A program made the translations under genes and the position numbers. 64,000 nucleotides of DNA. It comes from CALLVY01 sp937899855 (GTDB lineage: Bacteria; Bacteroidota; Bacteroidia; Chitinophagales; Saprospiraceae). Of this stretch, positions 1 to 8,735 are shown one piece after another. The notes under the pieces were generated by a model, which saw only the letters and a list, made by a program, of their open reading frames with translations, did not search any database and had not been told where the DNA came from. Every line of letters starts with the position of its first letter. Position 1 is the stretch's first letter. Location: assembly GCA_039820405.1 (NCBI GenBank), contig JBCBQC010000004.1, forward strand, positions 62,001 to 126,000, in the 5' to 3' direction.

Positions 1-422
1 AGCTTTTCTCCAATCACGCCCACTTGCTCAGTCACTTTGTCGGCCACGCTGAGGTCGCCTTCGTAAGCGAGGGCGAGCAGGGCTTCCAAATCCGCGGGGA
101 ACTGGGCCAGGGCGAGGTCGGCAAAGCTCTGGGCCAGGGCGATGAAAGATTCTCCTTTGGCGACAAAATCGGTCTCACAACTCAGGCGAACGATGACGCC
201 TTTGCTTTTGTCCTCGGAAACCTGGGCGATAACGACCCCTTCCTTGGCGTCGCGATCCGCTCTTTTGGCGGACATCTTCTGGCCGGTTTTACGGAGTACT
301 TCAATGGCTTTTTCGAAGTCGCCATTGGCCTCTTGGAGGGCCTTTTTACAGTCCATCATACCGGCACCGGTAGCATCGCGCAGCTTCTTAACATCCGCAG
401 CTGAGATTTTTACTACGTCCAT
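1..422 (-). CDS. tsf: Translation elongation factor Ts, N-terminal part (cut by window edge)
   Basis: EF-Ts exchanges GDP for GTP on EF-Tu during translation. About 140 N-terminal residues are visible; the C-terminus lies beyond base 1. The protein begins MDVVKISAADVKKLRDATGA and shows the N-terminal UBA-like region (about 1-50, with GMMDCKKAL) and the signature TDFVAK at 84-89, which contacts EF-Tu. The ATG at 422 is the only sensible start. It lies 50 bases after rpsB on the same strand, the usual rpsB-tsf order, so it is probably co-transcribed from the promoter ahead of rplM. Confidence 0.96.
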   Translation of the reverse strand, partial: MDVVKISAADVKKLRDATGAGMMDCKKALQEANGDFEKAIEVLRKTGQKMSAKRADRDAKEGVVIAQVSEDKSKGVIVRLSCETDFVAKGESFIALAQSFADLALAQFPADLEALLALAYEGDLSVADKVTEQVGVIGEK

Positions 423-472
423 TGTTGATTGTTGTTAAATTTTATAAAAATTAGATTTTATCATTCTATGGC

Positions 473-1198
473 CTAGCCTTTGCTGGCCGCCTCCCGCTTA
501 GCAGAGGCCTTTTCCCGCTCGCGCAAGCCTTCTTGAATGGCTTCGGTCATGTAGGCCGTGATGACACTGATCGACTTGGAAGCATCATCATTGGCGGGGA
601 TGGGAAAGTCCACTTTGGTAGGATCGGAATTGGTATCCACCATGGCGATGGTCCGCATGCCCAATTTCTTGGCTTCGGCCAGGGCGATGTGCTCGTGGTG
701 AATATCTACGATAAACAGAGCGGCGGGCAGACGGTTGAGGTTGGCGATGCCCCCCAGCACTTTCTCCATCTTGTTTCTTTCCCGGGTTAACGTCAGTCTT
801 TCCTTTTTTGTTACGCTCGTGAGCGAGCCATCGGCCAGCATGCGGTCGATGTTGTTCATCTTTTTGATCGAGCGACGGATGGTGGAAAAGTTGGTCATCA
901 TTCCTCCCAACCAGCGTTCGGTGACGAAGGGCATGCCCACGCTGCGGGCCGATTCGGCGACCATTTCGCGCGCTTGCTTCTTGGTGGCCACGTAGAGGAT
1001 TTTACGACCGGATTTGGCGATTTGCTTCATGGCATCGGCGGCGCGGTCGAGGCACTCCTCCGTGCGGTTGAGGTCAATGAGGTGAATGCCTTTGCGCTCC
1101 ATGAAGATGTAAGGTTGCATCTTGGGATTCCACTTTCTCTTGAGGTGGCCAAAGTGTACACCAGCATCCAACAATTCTTTATAGGTAGGTTTAGCCAT
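473..1198 (-). CDS. rpsB: 30S ribosomal protein S2
   Basis: Ribosomal protein uS2 of the small subunit, 241 residues, close to the usual family length. It starts MAKPTYKELLDAGVHFGH and carries the family segments KMQPYIFMER and RWLGGMMTNF, and the C-terminal SISVITAYMTEAI. An upstream in-frame start would add 17 residues that do not look like S2, so the ATG at 1198 was chosen. It sits between rpsI and tsf in one minus-strand operon. Confidence 0.97.
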   Translation of the reverse strand: MAKPTYKELLDAGVHFGHLKRKWNPKMQPYIFMERKGIHLIDLNRTEECLDRAADAMKQIAKSGRKILYVATKKQAREMVAESARSVGMPFVTERWLGGMMTNFSTIRRSIKKMNNIDRMLADGSLTSVTKKERLTLTRERNKMEKVLGGIANLNRLPAALFIVDIHHEHIALAEAKKLGMRTIAMVDTNSDPTKVDFPIPANDDASKSISVITAYMTEAIQEGLREREKASAKREAASKG

Positions 1199-1270
1199 TT
1201 TTGATGAATTTGTAGGGTCCGGGTTAACGGATCGAATTGAATTACACAATAAAATAGGACTCGGGCGGAA

Positions 1271-1657
1271 TTAGCGCTTGCTGAACTGGAAGCTCTTTCT
1301 CGCCTTGGGCTTTCCGTACTTCTTACGTTCCACCACGCGAGCGTCCCGAGTGAGGAATTTTCTCGCCTTGAGCGGTACGCGAAACTCTTCATTGAGTTTT
1401 ACCAGGGCCCGGGCGATTCCCATCCGAATGGCTTCGGACTGTCCTTTGAATCCACCACCGGCTACGTTGATCTTGAAGTCGTACAGATTGGTGACCTCAA
1501 CGGTTTGCAGCGGTGCTTGCAGATTGGCTTGGATGTGGGGTTGCGGAAAGTAATCCTTGTAATCTTTGCCATTGACCACGATTTTGCCTTCCCCTTTGGT
1601 GAGGTAGACACGGGCCACTGACGATTTTCTTCTTCCGGTTGCGTTGATCATTTCCAT
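1271..1657 (-). CDS. rpsI: 30S ribosomal protein S9
   Basis: Ribosomal protein uS9, 128 residues. It begins MEMINATGRRKSSVARVYL, has the central GGGFKGQSEAIRMGIARAL segment, and ends with the basic tail FQFSKR that reaches the decoding centre. The ATG at 1657 gives a Bacteroidota-like N-terminus; a second ATG two codons on (1651) is possible. It follows rplM by 12 bases, the conserved rplM-rpsI pair. Confidence 0.97.
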   Translation of the reverse strand: MEMINATGRRKSSVARVYLTKGEGKIVVNGKDYKDYFPQPHIQANLQAPLQTVEVTNLYDFKINVAGGGFKGQSEAIRMGIARALVKLNEEFRVPLKARKFLTRDARVVERKKYGKPKARKSFQFSKR

Positions 1658-1669
1658 ATTGAACAGCGG

Positions 1670-2125
1670 TTACTTTTTAGGATTAATGTGGAGAGGTTCG
1701 GGCTTCTGCGCGGCGTGAGGGTGCTCGCTACCGGCGTATACAAACAGTTTGCGGTACATGGCCCGTCCCAAACGGTTCTTGGGCAGCATGCCCTTGACGG
1801 CCGCCTCGACGATGGCGATGGGCTTCTTATCGAGTAGCTTTTTAGCCACGATGCGCTTCTGACCACCAGGGTAGCCCGAGAAGGTGATGTATTCTTTTTG
1901 GTCCATTTTGGAACCCGTAAAGCGTACTTTATCGGCGTTGATTACGATAACGTAGTCACCGGTGTCGACGTGGGGGGTGTAGGAAGGCTTGTGCTTGCCG
2001 CGTAGAACCGTCGCGATTTGGGTACACATCCGGCCCACCACGAGGTTTTGGGCATCCACGATGTGCCAATTGCGTTGTACCTCTTCCTTTTTAGCAGACT
2101 TCGTCTTATAACTTTGCGTATCCAC
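1670..2125 (-). CDS. rplM: 50S ribosomal protein L13 (GTG start)
   Basis: Ribosomal protein uL13, 151 residues, an early assembly protein of the large subunit. Family segments include WHIVDAQNLVVGRMCTQIA near 20-40, KPSYTPHVDTGDYVIVINA and GMLPKNRLGRAM. The likely start is GTG at 2125: it gives MDTQSYKTKSA, the typical Bacteroidota N-terminus, and an in-frame stop lies just upstream. It is the first gene of rplM-rpsI-rpsB-tsf and is preceded by a good Bacteroidota promoter. Confidence 0.97.
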   Translation of the reverse strand: MDTQSYKTKSAKKEEVQRNWHIVDAQNLVVGRMCTQIATVLRGKHKPSYTPHVDTGDYVIVINADKVRFTGSKMDQKEYITFSGYPGGQKRIVAKKLLDKKPIAIVEAAVKGMLPKNRLGRAMYRKLFVYAGSEHPHAAQKPEPLHINPKK

Positions 2126-2212
2126 TTGACTAGAGATTTATTGTAAACAAATAATGGTTTTCTTTCGCGCTTCGCAAAAGCTCCCAAAAATGGTGCTTCC
2201 CCAAAGCGAGTG

Positions 2213-2243
2213 CAAAGGTAGCCGGTATCGGTCCAAAAAACAA
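2213..2243 (-). promoter_or_regulatory. Promoter of the rplM-rpsI-rpsB-tsf operon
   Basis: Reading the minus strand, TTG (2243-2241), 20 bases, then TACCTTTG (2220-2213) exactly fits the Bacteroidota primary sigma consensus TTG-N19-21-TAnnTTTG. The inferred start of transcription near 2206 leaves a leader of about 80 bases before the GTG of rplM. Ribosomal-protein leaders can be autoregulatory, but no clear fold was established here. The rest of 2126-2394 shows nothing else. Confidence 0.8.
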
Positions 2244-2394
2244 GCAAATGAAATAAAAAAACGCAGCCCCCCTCTGTAAGTCCCTGATAATCAGTTAAAA
2301 TTTCGCCCATTTTTCAACGCCGCTCCGTTTGGAGGGCTTTGGGGGAAGGACCATCCGCTACAAAACGAGGGGGCGGAGGAGGGCTAGGTTCGCA

Positions 2395-3075
2395 TCAGCG
2401 CTCCGGCGACGCAGCGGGAGCGGAGCAGCGGGCCAGTTTGGCGGAGTTGATGGGGTGAAAGTTGAACTCTACGGAGAGGTAGTAGATGGCGACCAAGAGT
2501 CGGGTCGCAGGCTGTTCGTAGTCAAGCGTATCGTAGGCCGTCAGCAGGTGGGCTACGGCGGTGGGGGTGTTGCTGTTGGTGGGGGAATAGTCTTGCCAGT
2601 ACTGGCGAACGGCGGAATTGGCGCTGGTGCTGGCGTAGTCGCGCAGGAATTCGTAGTAGGGGCCGGTGGGGTGTAGGTGGATAAAGGGGCGGGAGGTGTA
2701 GGTGGCGGGGTAGACGTGACGACTATTTTTTTCCTTGCCCATGGTGCAGTGCCAAATGCGGTGAAAGGTGCTTTCGGATAGGGCAGCGAGGAGGGCCTGG
2801 GTATCAAAGTGGACGCTCAAATTTCCGGCTTGAGCGGTGGTGTAAACCTGCTTGAAGTGTTTGGTGTAATGCGTTTTAATCTGCTGGGGGGATTTACAGT
2901 CATTGCCACATATTTCTCGGTCAAAATGCTGGATCAACGTTTTCAACTCCTCCACCTGCTCGGGATCGAAGTAATCTCCCAGGCTGATGCCCTCTTGGCT
3001 TACCGGTTCTCCCGTTGGATGACAAGCGATCAGGACCGTGGCCGCTAACAAACTGAGGCTAATTGGGTATTTCAT
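2395..3075 (-). CDS. Hypothetical lipoprotein
   Basis: Unrecognised 226-residue protein. The N-terminus MKYPISLSLLAATVLIAC is an SPII signal with lipobox LIAC, so Cys18 should be lipidated and the protein anchored in an envelope membrane. The mature part has a few Cys (for example CGNDC near 55-61) and a Tyr/Ser-rich middle but no domain I know. It begins 10 bases after the stop of the 541-residue lipoprotein upstream, so the two are probably one transcript. It does not resemble the small lipoproteins that follow the paralogous locus near 53.5 kb. Confidence 0.8.
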   Translation of the reverse strand: MKYPISLSLLAATVLIACHPTGEPVSQEGISLGDYFDPEQVEELKTLIQHFDREICGNDCKSPQQIKTHYTKHFKQVYTTAQAGNLSVHFDTQALLAALSESTFHRIWHCTMGKEKNSRHVYPATYTSRPFIHLHPTGPYYEFLRDYASTSANSAVRQYWQDYSPTNSNTPTAVAHLLTAYDTLDYEQPATRLLVAIYYLSVEFNFHPINSAKLARCSAPAASPER

Positions 3076-3085
3076 CGTTTTTCAT

Positions 3086-4711
3086 TTAGCAGTCAGGAAA
3101 TACAAAATCGTCAAACTCTTCTAGGCATTCATAGGGAACCACGATCTCCAGTGCAATGATGTTGGTATCAAAGTGAGCCCATTTGTAGTACCAACCACCA
3201 CTACCATTGTCATTACTCCAAGACGGTTCTGGCTCCATCAAATAACGGGGTTCGATGGAGAAATCCAAATTCAAAAGAACATTCGGACAGTCGCTATTCC
3301 AAGTTGCCTGATAGTTTTGGGTGCGAGGATTATCAAAATAGTCTCTCCAGTTGATGGGCTCATAGTTGAACCCCTCACAAAAATACTCGTTGATCTTACT
3401 CAGCACTAGCACTACTTGGTTTAGAATCTCCTCCTCGGAGGAAGTAGCCATGTCAATCGGGTCCACGAAAACGTGTAGTAAACCATCTGTGTCGATTCCA
3501 TAAAGTGATCCATCAATTAATACGGTACTTTCTATTTCCACCTCATATAGGTTTTCTAGTAATCCACTGCGGAAATCAGCACGTTCATCACATAGCTCCC
3601 GACCGTGTTCGTCGTAATCGTCGCAAGTGCAGGCACCGTCGATGGCAGATATAAAAGCTTGTCGATTCCGATCATCTTCAATATCGATGTTTTCCATTAT
3701 CCGGTAGACGTCCGCCAAGAGCATGCTATTACTATTCAGGCATTCTGTCATAAAAACGTCCTCCTCGGTCAACTCTAAATCCTCTATTATCCCAATCAAA
3801 ATATTTCGATAAGAGAATTCCTCCCACCAATTCAAAGGATTGCTGTTTCCATCATTGCCGGAACCACTTCCACCACCATTGTAAACACTACCACCGTCTT
3901 GCGTTGGCGGATTATTATTTCCGTTAGTACTTCCCCACCCCCCGAAAATCGGACCACTGTAACAATCATCCGTGTAATAATAGACCGGAACGCACAAATT
4001 ACAGTTGTTATCGCCGTTGACATTTACGCAGGGATTGTTAAAATTGAATGGGCCGTACCAATGCCTCAAACACAACCATTCTACGTGGAAAGGACAACGT
4101 TCAAAAGCTAGTCCATCTTCGTAAAATCCAAGGTAGTCGACAAGAATCGGATCCTCAGAGGCAAATAATCGGTGGTCAAACTCCACAAAGCTAAATAGCT
4201 CAATCTCAAAATTGGGGTGATGAATCCCCGAGAGTACGCTATTGTAAACCTGATCCCTGAGTATAAGCTTAAAGTCAAATACGCCTTCCCGTTCCCAAAC
4301 TATGAGAACCCCTTGAGTCGCATCCGAGTCCTCACCGATTAATGGGATGAGTACCATAGAACCCAGTAGTTCTGCCTCAGACCAAACTGGGTAACCGACA
4401 TCATCCACAAGCAAGGGCACAAAATTCTCGCGATCATCCTGATAATCAACTAAATACTGAATCATGTTCAGTATCGGCTCGTCCGATCGCTGAATGGCCT
4501 TTCCCGGTAATAAATTGTGATTGTTGCTAATGATATAATCGTCGCTGAAAAACCGTCTTTGTAGTTCTGTGTCGGTTTCAAAAAAGACTTTCGACCAATG
4601 GAGGGGCGTTGTGTTTACTTTGCTGGGAGAGATTGTATCCTTACTGCAAGTTGAGCAAAAGAACAATAGTGTGAAAAGAGCAATCCTTTCACAGTATTCA
4701 ATGTTTATCAT
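3086..4711 (-). CDS. Large Cys-containing lipoprotein, paralogue of the protein at 51745-53469
   Basis: Unrecognised 541-residue protein. The N-terminus is a signal with a Cys-rich lipobox region (FFCSTCSKD). Residues about 55-190 (FFSDDYIISN, IQYLVDYQDDRENFVP, SDATQGVLIV) match the start of the 574-residue protein at 51.7 kb. Both then have a GGWG..TNG stretch, a Gly/Asn-rich linker, the block NPLNWWEE (about 288-295), and a Cys motif CDDYD..G.E.CDERA.F (about 361-380). The last 120 residues diverge strongly, with only a short similar end (LEIVVPY). Likely an exported, envelope-anchored protein; function unknown. The downstream 226-residue lipoprotein is probably in the same operon. Confidence 0.85.
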   Translation of the reverse strand: MINIEYCERIALFTLLFFCSTCSKDTISPSKVNTTPLHWSKVFFETDTELQRRFFSDDYIISNNHNLLPGKAIQRSDEPILNMIQYLVDYQDDRENFVPLLVDDVGYPVWSEAELLGSMVLIPLIGEDSDATQGVLIVWEREGVFDFKLILRDQVYNSVLSGIHHPNFEIELFSFVEFDHRLFASEDPILVDYLGFYEDGLAFERCPFHVEWLCLRHWYGPFNFNNPCVNVNGDNNCNLCVPVYYYTDDCYSGPIFGGWGSTNGNNNPPTQDGGSVYNGGGSGSGNDGNSNPLNWWEEFSYRNILIGIIEDLELTEEDVFMTECLNSNSMLLADVYRIMENIDIEDDRNRQAFISAIDGACTCDDYDEHGRELCDERADFRSGLLENLYEVEIESTVLIDGSLYGIDTDGLLHVFVDPIDMATSSEEEILNQVVLVLSKINEYFCEGFNYEPINWRDYFDNPRTQNYQATWNSDCPNVLLNLDFSIEPRYLMEPEPSWSNDNGSGGWYYKWAHFDTNIIALEIVVPYECLEEFDDFVFPDC

Positions 4712-5206
4712 ACTGGTTTTAGGTTTTGAGTAGTATTGCTCTCTTTCACAACAAACCTACGACTTTTGATGAGAATCCAAAATTAAATTGTTGAAAAAAT
4801 TAAGAAATGATTATTTTTAACTATTAAGAATAAAAGTTTGTAAAAACTATAAAATACAAGCAAACATTACAAACACAAATTCAAATATGCAAACAACATC
4901 CCCCCTTTAGTCCCTAATCATTAAGCCCTCGGTGCGGAGGGAAATCCCATGAAAAGCAACTATTTCCTACTTTCCGACGTTATCCAATTATGTTAAGTAG
5001 GAAAAGTCCAATAATTTTATTATATTCCCGGGTCAGCGCTTTGACTCCATTTTTTAGATACAAAGTACCAAAGTTGCCCCTGGAGCAGAGACTTCTCTAG
5101 CCCTCAAATCCAAATTACCAATCGTTGCAAATTGTGCCTTCCCTCACCCCACCAGGGTAGAGCCACGGGCGCTAGTCATAAATTTAGTTCATTATAAAGT
5201 AGAATT
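4712..5206. other. Intergenic region, AT-rich, 495 bases
   Basis: No convincing gene. The stretch 4780-4900 is strongly AT-rich. A short inverted repeat CCCTC..GAGGG lies near 4925-4945. A TAGGTTTG box on the minus strand (4759-4752) may drive the large lipoprotein. Nothing on the plus strand matches a clear promoter for the small ORF at 5207. Confidence 0.6.
4752..4780 (-). promoter_or_regulatory. Possible promoter of the 541-residue lipoprotein gene
   Basis: On the minus strand TTG (4780-4778), 18 bases, then TAGGTTTG (4759-4752). The second element is a full match to TAnnTTTG; the spacer is one base shorter than usual. It lies about 40 bases before the ATG at 4711. Confidence 0.45.
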
Positions 5207-5419
5207 ATGCGGAAAAAGAAAGGATTTAAGATGACCACCGGCCATTTCTTCTTCAACATCAAAGCCGGACACCAGAACACGATAACGATTTCCAGACAAA
5301 CCAAAGCCGAAGCCGTACGCGCGTTTAAAGATTACCAAAAGCAACGCAAAGACTGTGAATGGCTCGGCCAATGGAATGGCAAAAGTTTCGTGGACACTGA
5401 CATCAACGAAGCCGCCTAG
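5207..5419 (+). CDS. Small hypothetical protein
   Basis: Unrecognised 70-residue ORF. It reads like a real folded protein: an aromatic N-terminus (MTTGHFFFNIKAGHQN), a polar helix (KAEAVRAFKDYQKQRKD) and a short tail (WLGQWNGKSFVDTDI). The ATG at 5207 or the internal ATG at residue 9 could be the start. There is no signal peptide or membrane segment. It stands alone on the plus strand after an AT-rich gap and is followed by a strong hairpin at 5457. Confidence 0.6.
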   Translation: MRKKKGFKMTTGHFFFNIKAGHQNTITISRQTKAEAVRAFKDYQKQRKDCEWLGQWNGKSFVDTDINEAA

Positions 5420-5731
5420 TACAAAAACTAAAACGCCAAATTGAATCGAGCCCGCCACTCCGGCGGTATTGGTAAAGCCAAAGCCGCCGGAGTACCTTCA
5501 TCTTCCTCATTTTAAGGGCTCCCCCTTCGTGCGCTCCGTCCCCATCTCCTCGGAGTCCCGGCACCGTCGTGCCCCACTCCTTCCTCGCCAGTGGTGCTTT
5601 AAACCATTTGATGCCCCACTTGTTTCCTTCCGACATTAAACCACCAAAGTCCGGTTTATCTGGAGCAAAAGGCTTAACTTTAGTTCAAATGTTCCAGCAA
5701 GCCCACCCCCAGTCGCTAACTGGAATTGCCT
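5420..5731. other. Intergenic region with one hairpin
   Basis: Holds the 37-base hairpin at 5457-5493, then a C/T-rich stretch (about 5510-5600) with no believable reading frame. A TAACTTTA sequence at 5675-5682 is one base off the TAnnTTTG consensus and might belong to the isoprenoid operon promoter. Confidence 0.5.
5457..5493 (+). terminator. Strong perfect hairpin after the 70-residue ORF
   Basis: Arms ACTCCGGCGG (5457-5466) and CCGCCGGAGT (5484-5493) are perfect complements. Inside, TTGG and CCAA pair again across a TAAAG loop. The run after it is T-rich but interrupted, so it may be a terminator, an RNA-stabilising hairpin or a protein-binding palindrome. It lies 38 bases after the stop of the small ORF. 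Confidence 0.5.
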
Positions 5732-6802
5732 ATGATTGTTATGAATGATAAGATCGACCAGACGAATGGGGAAACGCTCCCCACGGAGTTGGATTCCGTC
5801 GCCTCCTCCCGCAAACGCGACCACATCGAGCTGGCCTTCAATTCCCAAGTCGCTAGTCGCCAACTGGACGATCGCTTCTACTACGAACCCCTACTCTCGG
5901 CTCATCCCAATCCCAAGCACTGGGAAAGCTTCGCCTTTGTTCGCAAAGCCATGCGCGTCCCCATTTGGGTATCGAGCATGACTGGTGGTACCGAACTGGC
6001 CTACACCATCAACCACAACCTGGCCCGCGCCTGCCGCGAATTTGGAATGGGCATGGGCCTCGGCTCTTGTCGGGCACTCCTCTACAGCAACGAACGCCTC
6101 GCCGATTTTGACCTTCGCCCCACCATCGGCGAAGACCTGCCCCTCTACGCCAACTTGGGCGTCGCCCAGGTCGAACAACTGCTCGAACGCGACGAATTGT
6201 GGCGAGCCCAGGAATTGGTCGACAAACTACGTGCCGACGGCCTCATCATCCACGTCAATCCCTTCCAGGAATGGCTACAACCCGAGGGCGACCACTTCAA
6301 CCGTCCCCCCATCGAGATCATTCGCACCTTTCTCGCTCAAAGCAATATCCCCGTCATCGTCAAAGAGGTCGGACAGGGCATGGGACGGGAGAGCCTGCGG
6401 GCCCTGCTCCAACTGCCACTCGAAGCCGTTGACTTTGCGGCCAGTGGTGGTACCAATTTTGCCCTCCTCGAATTGTTGCGCAGCGACCCCCAACACCAAC
6501 ACAATTACGAGAAGTTGGCCTACATCGGTCACGGTAATGAAGATATGGTGAACCTCACCAACGAATTGCTCGTTGAACTAGGAGAGGACCGAAAATGTGG
6601 ACAAATCATCATCTCCGGTGGGGTAAAAGACTTTTTAGATGGGTATTATCTGATGAATCGTTTAAATTTGTCTTCCGTCTACGGCCAAGCTTCCGGCTTT
6701 CTGAAGCACGCCCGGGGCGATTATGCCGACTTGCGCGCCTACGTGGCGGCCCAGGTCAAGGGATTGGCGCTTGCCAAAGCATTTTTGCGCATCCGCAAAT
6801 AA
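5732..6802 (+). CDS. fni: Type 2 isopentenyl-diphosphate delta-isomerase
   Basis: FMN/NADPH-dependent enzyme interconverting IPP and DMAPP, cytosolic, for isoprenoid synthesis. About 356 residues, normal length. Seen: the N-terminal signature RKRDHIELAF, SSMTGG in the FMN barrel, HVNPFQEWLQPEGD (the Gln and Glu of this block bind substrate and Mg), KEVGQGMG, and ASGGTNF. The ATG at 5732 was taken; ATG 5741 (MNDKIDQ) is equally possible, and a TTG lies upstream. HMG-CoA reductase follows after 7 bases, so this is a mevalonate-route operon. Confidence 0.93.
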   Translation: MIVMNDKIDQTNGETLPTELDSVASSRKRDHIELAFNSQVASRQLDDRFYYEPLLSAHPNPKHWESFAFVRKAMRVPIWVSSMTGGTELAYTINHNLARACREFGMGMGLGSCRALLYSNERLADFDLRPTIGEDLPLYANLGVAQVEQLLERDELWRAQELVDKLRADGLIIHVNPFQEWLQPEGDHFNRPPIEIIRTFLAQSNIPVIVKEVGQGMGRESLRALLQLPLEAVDFAASGGTNFALLELLRSDPQHQHNYEKLAYIGHGNEDMVNLTNELLVELGEDRKCGQIIISGGVKDFLDGYYLMNRLNLSSVYGQASGFLKHARGDYADLRAYVAAQVKGLALAKAFLRIRK

Positions 6803-6809
6803 ACAGCAT

Positions 6810-8150
6810 ATGAAAAAATCAATCTCCGGTTTTTCCAAACTCTCCAAAAGCGGAAAACTTCGCTGGATGGTCGAAAACTTCTTCAAGGAGCCCGAAAACG
6901 TCATGCGGGAGCTGATGAGCTACTGGCACTCCAACGAGGAGCAGCAAAAGGTGCTCGATGGCTTTAGCGAAAATACGATCAGCAATTTTTACCTCCCCTA
7001 CGGTGTGGCCCCCAATTTCTCCATCAACGGCAAGACCTATTGCGTTCCCATGGTCATCGAGGAAAGCTCCGTGGTGGCCGCCGCCTCCAGTGCTGCCAAA
7101 TTTTGGATGGCCCGGGGTGGTTTCCGCGCCGAAGTACGTTCCACCACTAAGATCGGCCAATTGCACTTCAATTGGACCGGTGGCATCGCCCGATTGCGCG
7201 CCGACCTGGAGGACATCAAGAGAACCCTGCGGCTGGATGTTTCCCACATTACGGCCAATATGGAAAAACGAGGCGGAGGCGTTCGCGAGATCGAATTGCT
7301 CGACTTTTCGGATCAAGAACCCAACTACTACCAGCTCAAAGTCTCCTTCGAAACCTGTGATTCGATGGGCGCCAACTTTATCAATTCCGTACTGGAAGAG
7401 TTTGGCCGTAGTCTCCAGCGTTTTTACGCCGATTCGGGAGAGGACCTGACCATCATCATGGCCATCCTGTCCAACTACACGCCGGACTGCTTGGTACGGG
7501 CCAGCGTAGAATGCCCGATCGAAGATTTGGGCAATTTCCCCAATGGGATGGACGCCACGACCTTTGCACAAAAATTTGCCCAAGCCATTCGCATCGCTCG
7601 GATCGACTCCTTCCGAGCCACCACCCACAACAAAGGAATTTTTAACGGGATCGACGCCGTGGTCCTCGCCACGGGCAACGACTTCCGCGCCATCGAATCA
7701 GCTGGACACACCTACGCCGCTCGCGATGGCAAGTACCGCAGCCTCAGCCAGTGTGAAATCGTCGATGGGCGTTTTCGCTTCTGGCTCGACATTCCCCTCG
7801 CCGTTGGTACGGTGGGCGGACTTACCAAACTGCACCCCATTGCCCGCCGTTCTCTCGAACTCTTGGGCAATCCCAACGCTCGGGAGTTGATGATGATTAT
7901 TGCCACCACCGGACTGGCCCAAAATTTTGCCGCCGTCCGGTCGCTGGTCACTACGGGTATCCAGCAAGGCCACATGAAGATGCACCTGATGAATATCCTC
8001 CACCACTTGGGAGCCAACGAAAAGGAGACCCAAGCTACGGTGGAACACTTCAGCGATCAGGTAGTGTCATTTACCGGGGTGCGGGAATATTTGGAAAAAT
8101 TGCGACAGCCCAAGCAACGGACGGTTAGGCTATCTAAAAGTAGGCGTTAA
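6810..8150 (+). CDS. Hydroxymethylglutaryl-CoA reductase, class II type
   Basis: Makes (or degrades) mevalonate from HMG-CoA with NAD(P)H. 446 residues from ATG 6810, which lies 7 bases past the isomerase stop. Class II features and catalytic residues are visible: Glu in VIEESSVVAAAS, Lys in THNKGIFNGIDA, Asp in ATGNDFRAIES, and a late His in GHMKMHLMN. DSMGANFIN and GTVGG line the active site. Pairing with a type 2 IPP isomerase argues for the biosynthetic direction. The other mevalonate genes are not in the window. Confidence 0.92.
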   Translation: MKKSISGFSKLSKSGKLRWMVENFFKEPENVMRELMSYWHSNEEQQKVLDGFSENTISNFYLPYGVAPNFSINGKTYCVPMVIEESSVVAAASSAAKFWMARGGFRAEVRSTTKIGQLHFNWTGGIARLRADLEDIKRTLRLDVSHITANMEKRGGGVREIELLDFSDQEPNYYQLKVSFETCDSMGANFINSVLEEFGRSLQRFYADSGEDLTIIMAILSNYTPDCLVRASVECPIEDLGNFPNGMDATTFAQKFAQAIRIARIDSFRATTHNKGIFNGIDAVVLATGNDFRAIESAGHTYAARDGKYRSLSQCEIVDGRFRFWLDIPLAVGTVGGLTKLHPIARRSLELLGNPNARELMMIIATTGLAQNFAAVRSLVTTGIQQGHMKMHLMNILHHLGANEKETQATVEHFSDQVVSFTGVREYLEKLRQPKQRTVRLSKSRR

Positions 8151-8183
8151 ATGGCGGGGTAACCCCTCATTCCGAACGTTTGA

Positions 8184-8585
8184 TCAAACAAAGTCTTCAT
8201 CGCGCAAGCCCTTTTCTTCTTGCTCGCGCTGGATTTCGGGCAGGTCCAACTCCTCTTCTGGTTCTTCCTCCTCCTCTTCTTCCTCGTAGAGTGATGCCCG
8301 ATTGGGATCATAACCCATTCGGCGCAGTTCGCGTTCCATTTCGCGGTCTTCCCACTCGGGAGTCAAAACATCAGAACCGGGGAGGCCAAATACGGAAAAA
8401 TAATGGATCGACAGCCCCACGCCCCAGGGTAAAAGGGGGTAAAAAAACCACGTGTCGTAGAATCCATCGGCCATGTTGAGGAAGAAGAAAAACAAACCCA
8501 CCGAAATAAAAACACTGAAGTGGGAATAAAAACCTTTCTTCGCCTTAACCTTTTTCTGGGCCCTTTTATAAGCGTCTCGATACAT
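8184..8585 (-). CDS. 2TM-domain membrane protein with acidic tail
   Basis: Small membrane protein of 133 residues. It has a basic start (MYRDAYKRAQKKVKAKKGF), two hydrophobic segments (about 20-40 and 46-68, with LPWGVGLSIHYF), and a C-terminal cytoplasmic tail with a run of eight Glu. This matches the 2TM domain found alone or ahead of LytTR/histidine-kinase modules in Bacteroidota. ATG 8585 gives the domain's usual start; in-frame ATG 8672 would add 29 residues. Function unknown. It converges on the HMG-CoA reductase gene. Confidence 0.75.
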   Translation of the reverse strand: MYRDAYKRAQKKVKAKKGFYSHFSVFISVGLFFFFLNMADGFYDTWFFYPLLPWGVGLSIHYFSVFGLPGSDVLTPEWEDREMERELRRMGYDPNRASLYEEEEEEEEPEEELDLPEIQREQEEKGLRDEDFV

Positions 8586-8735
8586 CTGTGTTGATTGTTT
8601 TGACCTGTATGTACGGTTCAGTACTGCTAATTTTACCGCCCCATCTAGAGAAGGGAAGTAAAAGTTATTCATAATTGAAAAAAATTGCAATTTTGGAAGC
8701 CGATTATTCGACCAAGCTTCCAATCTATCAGTTCT

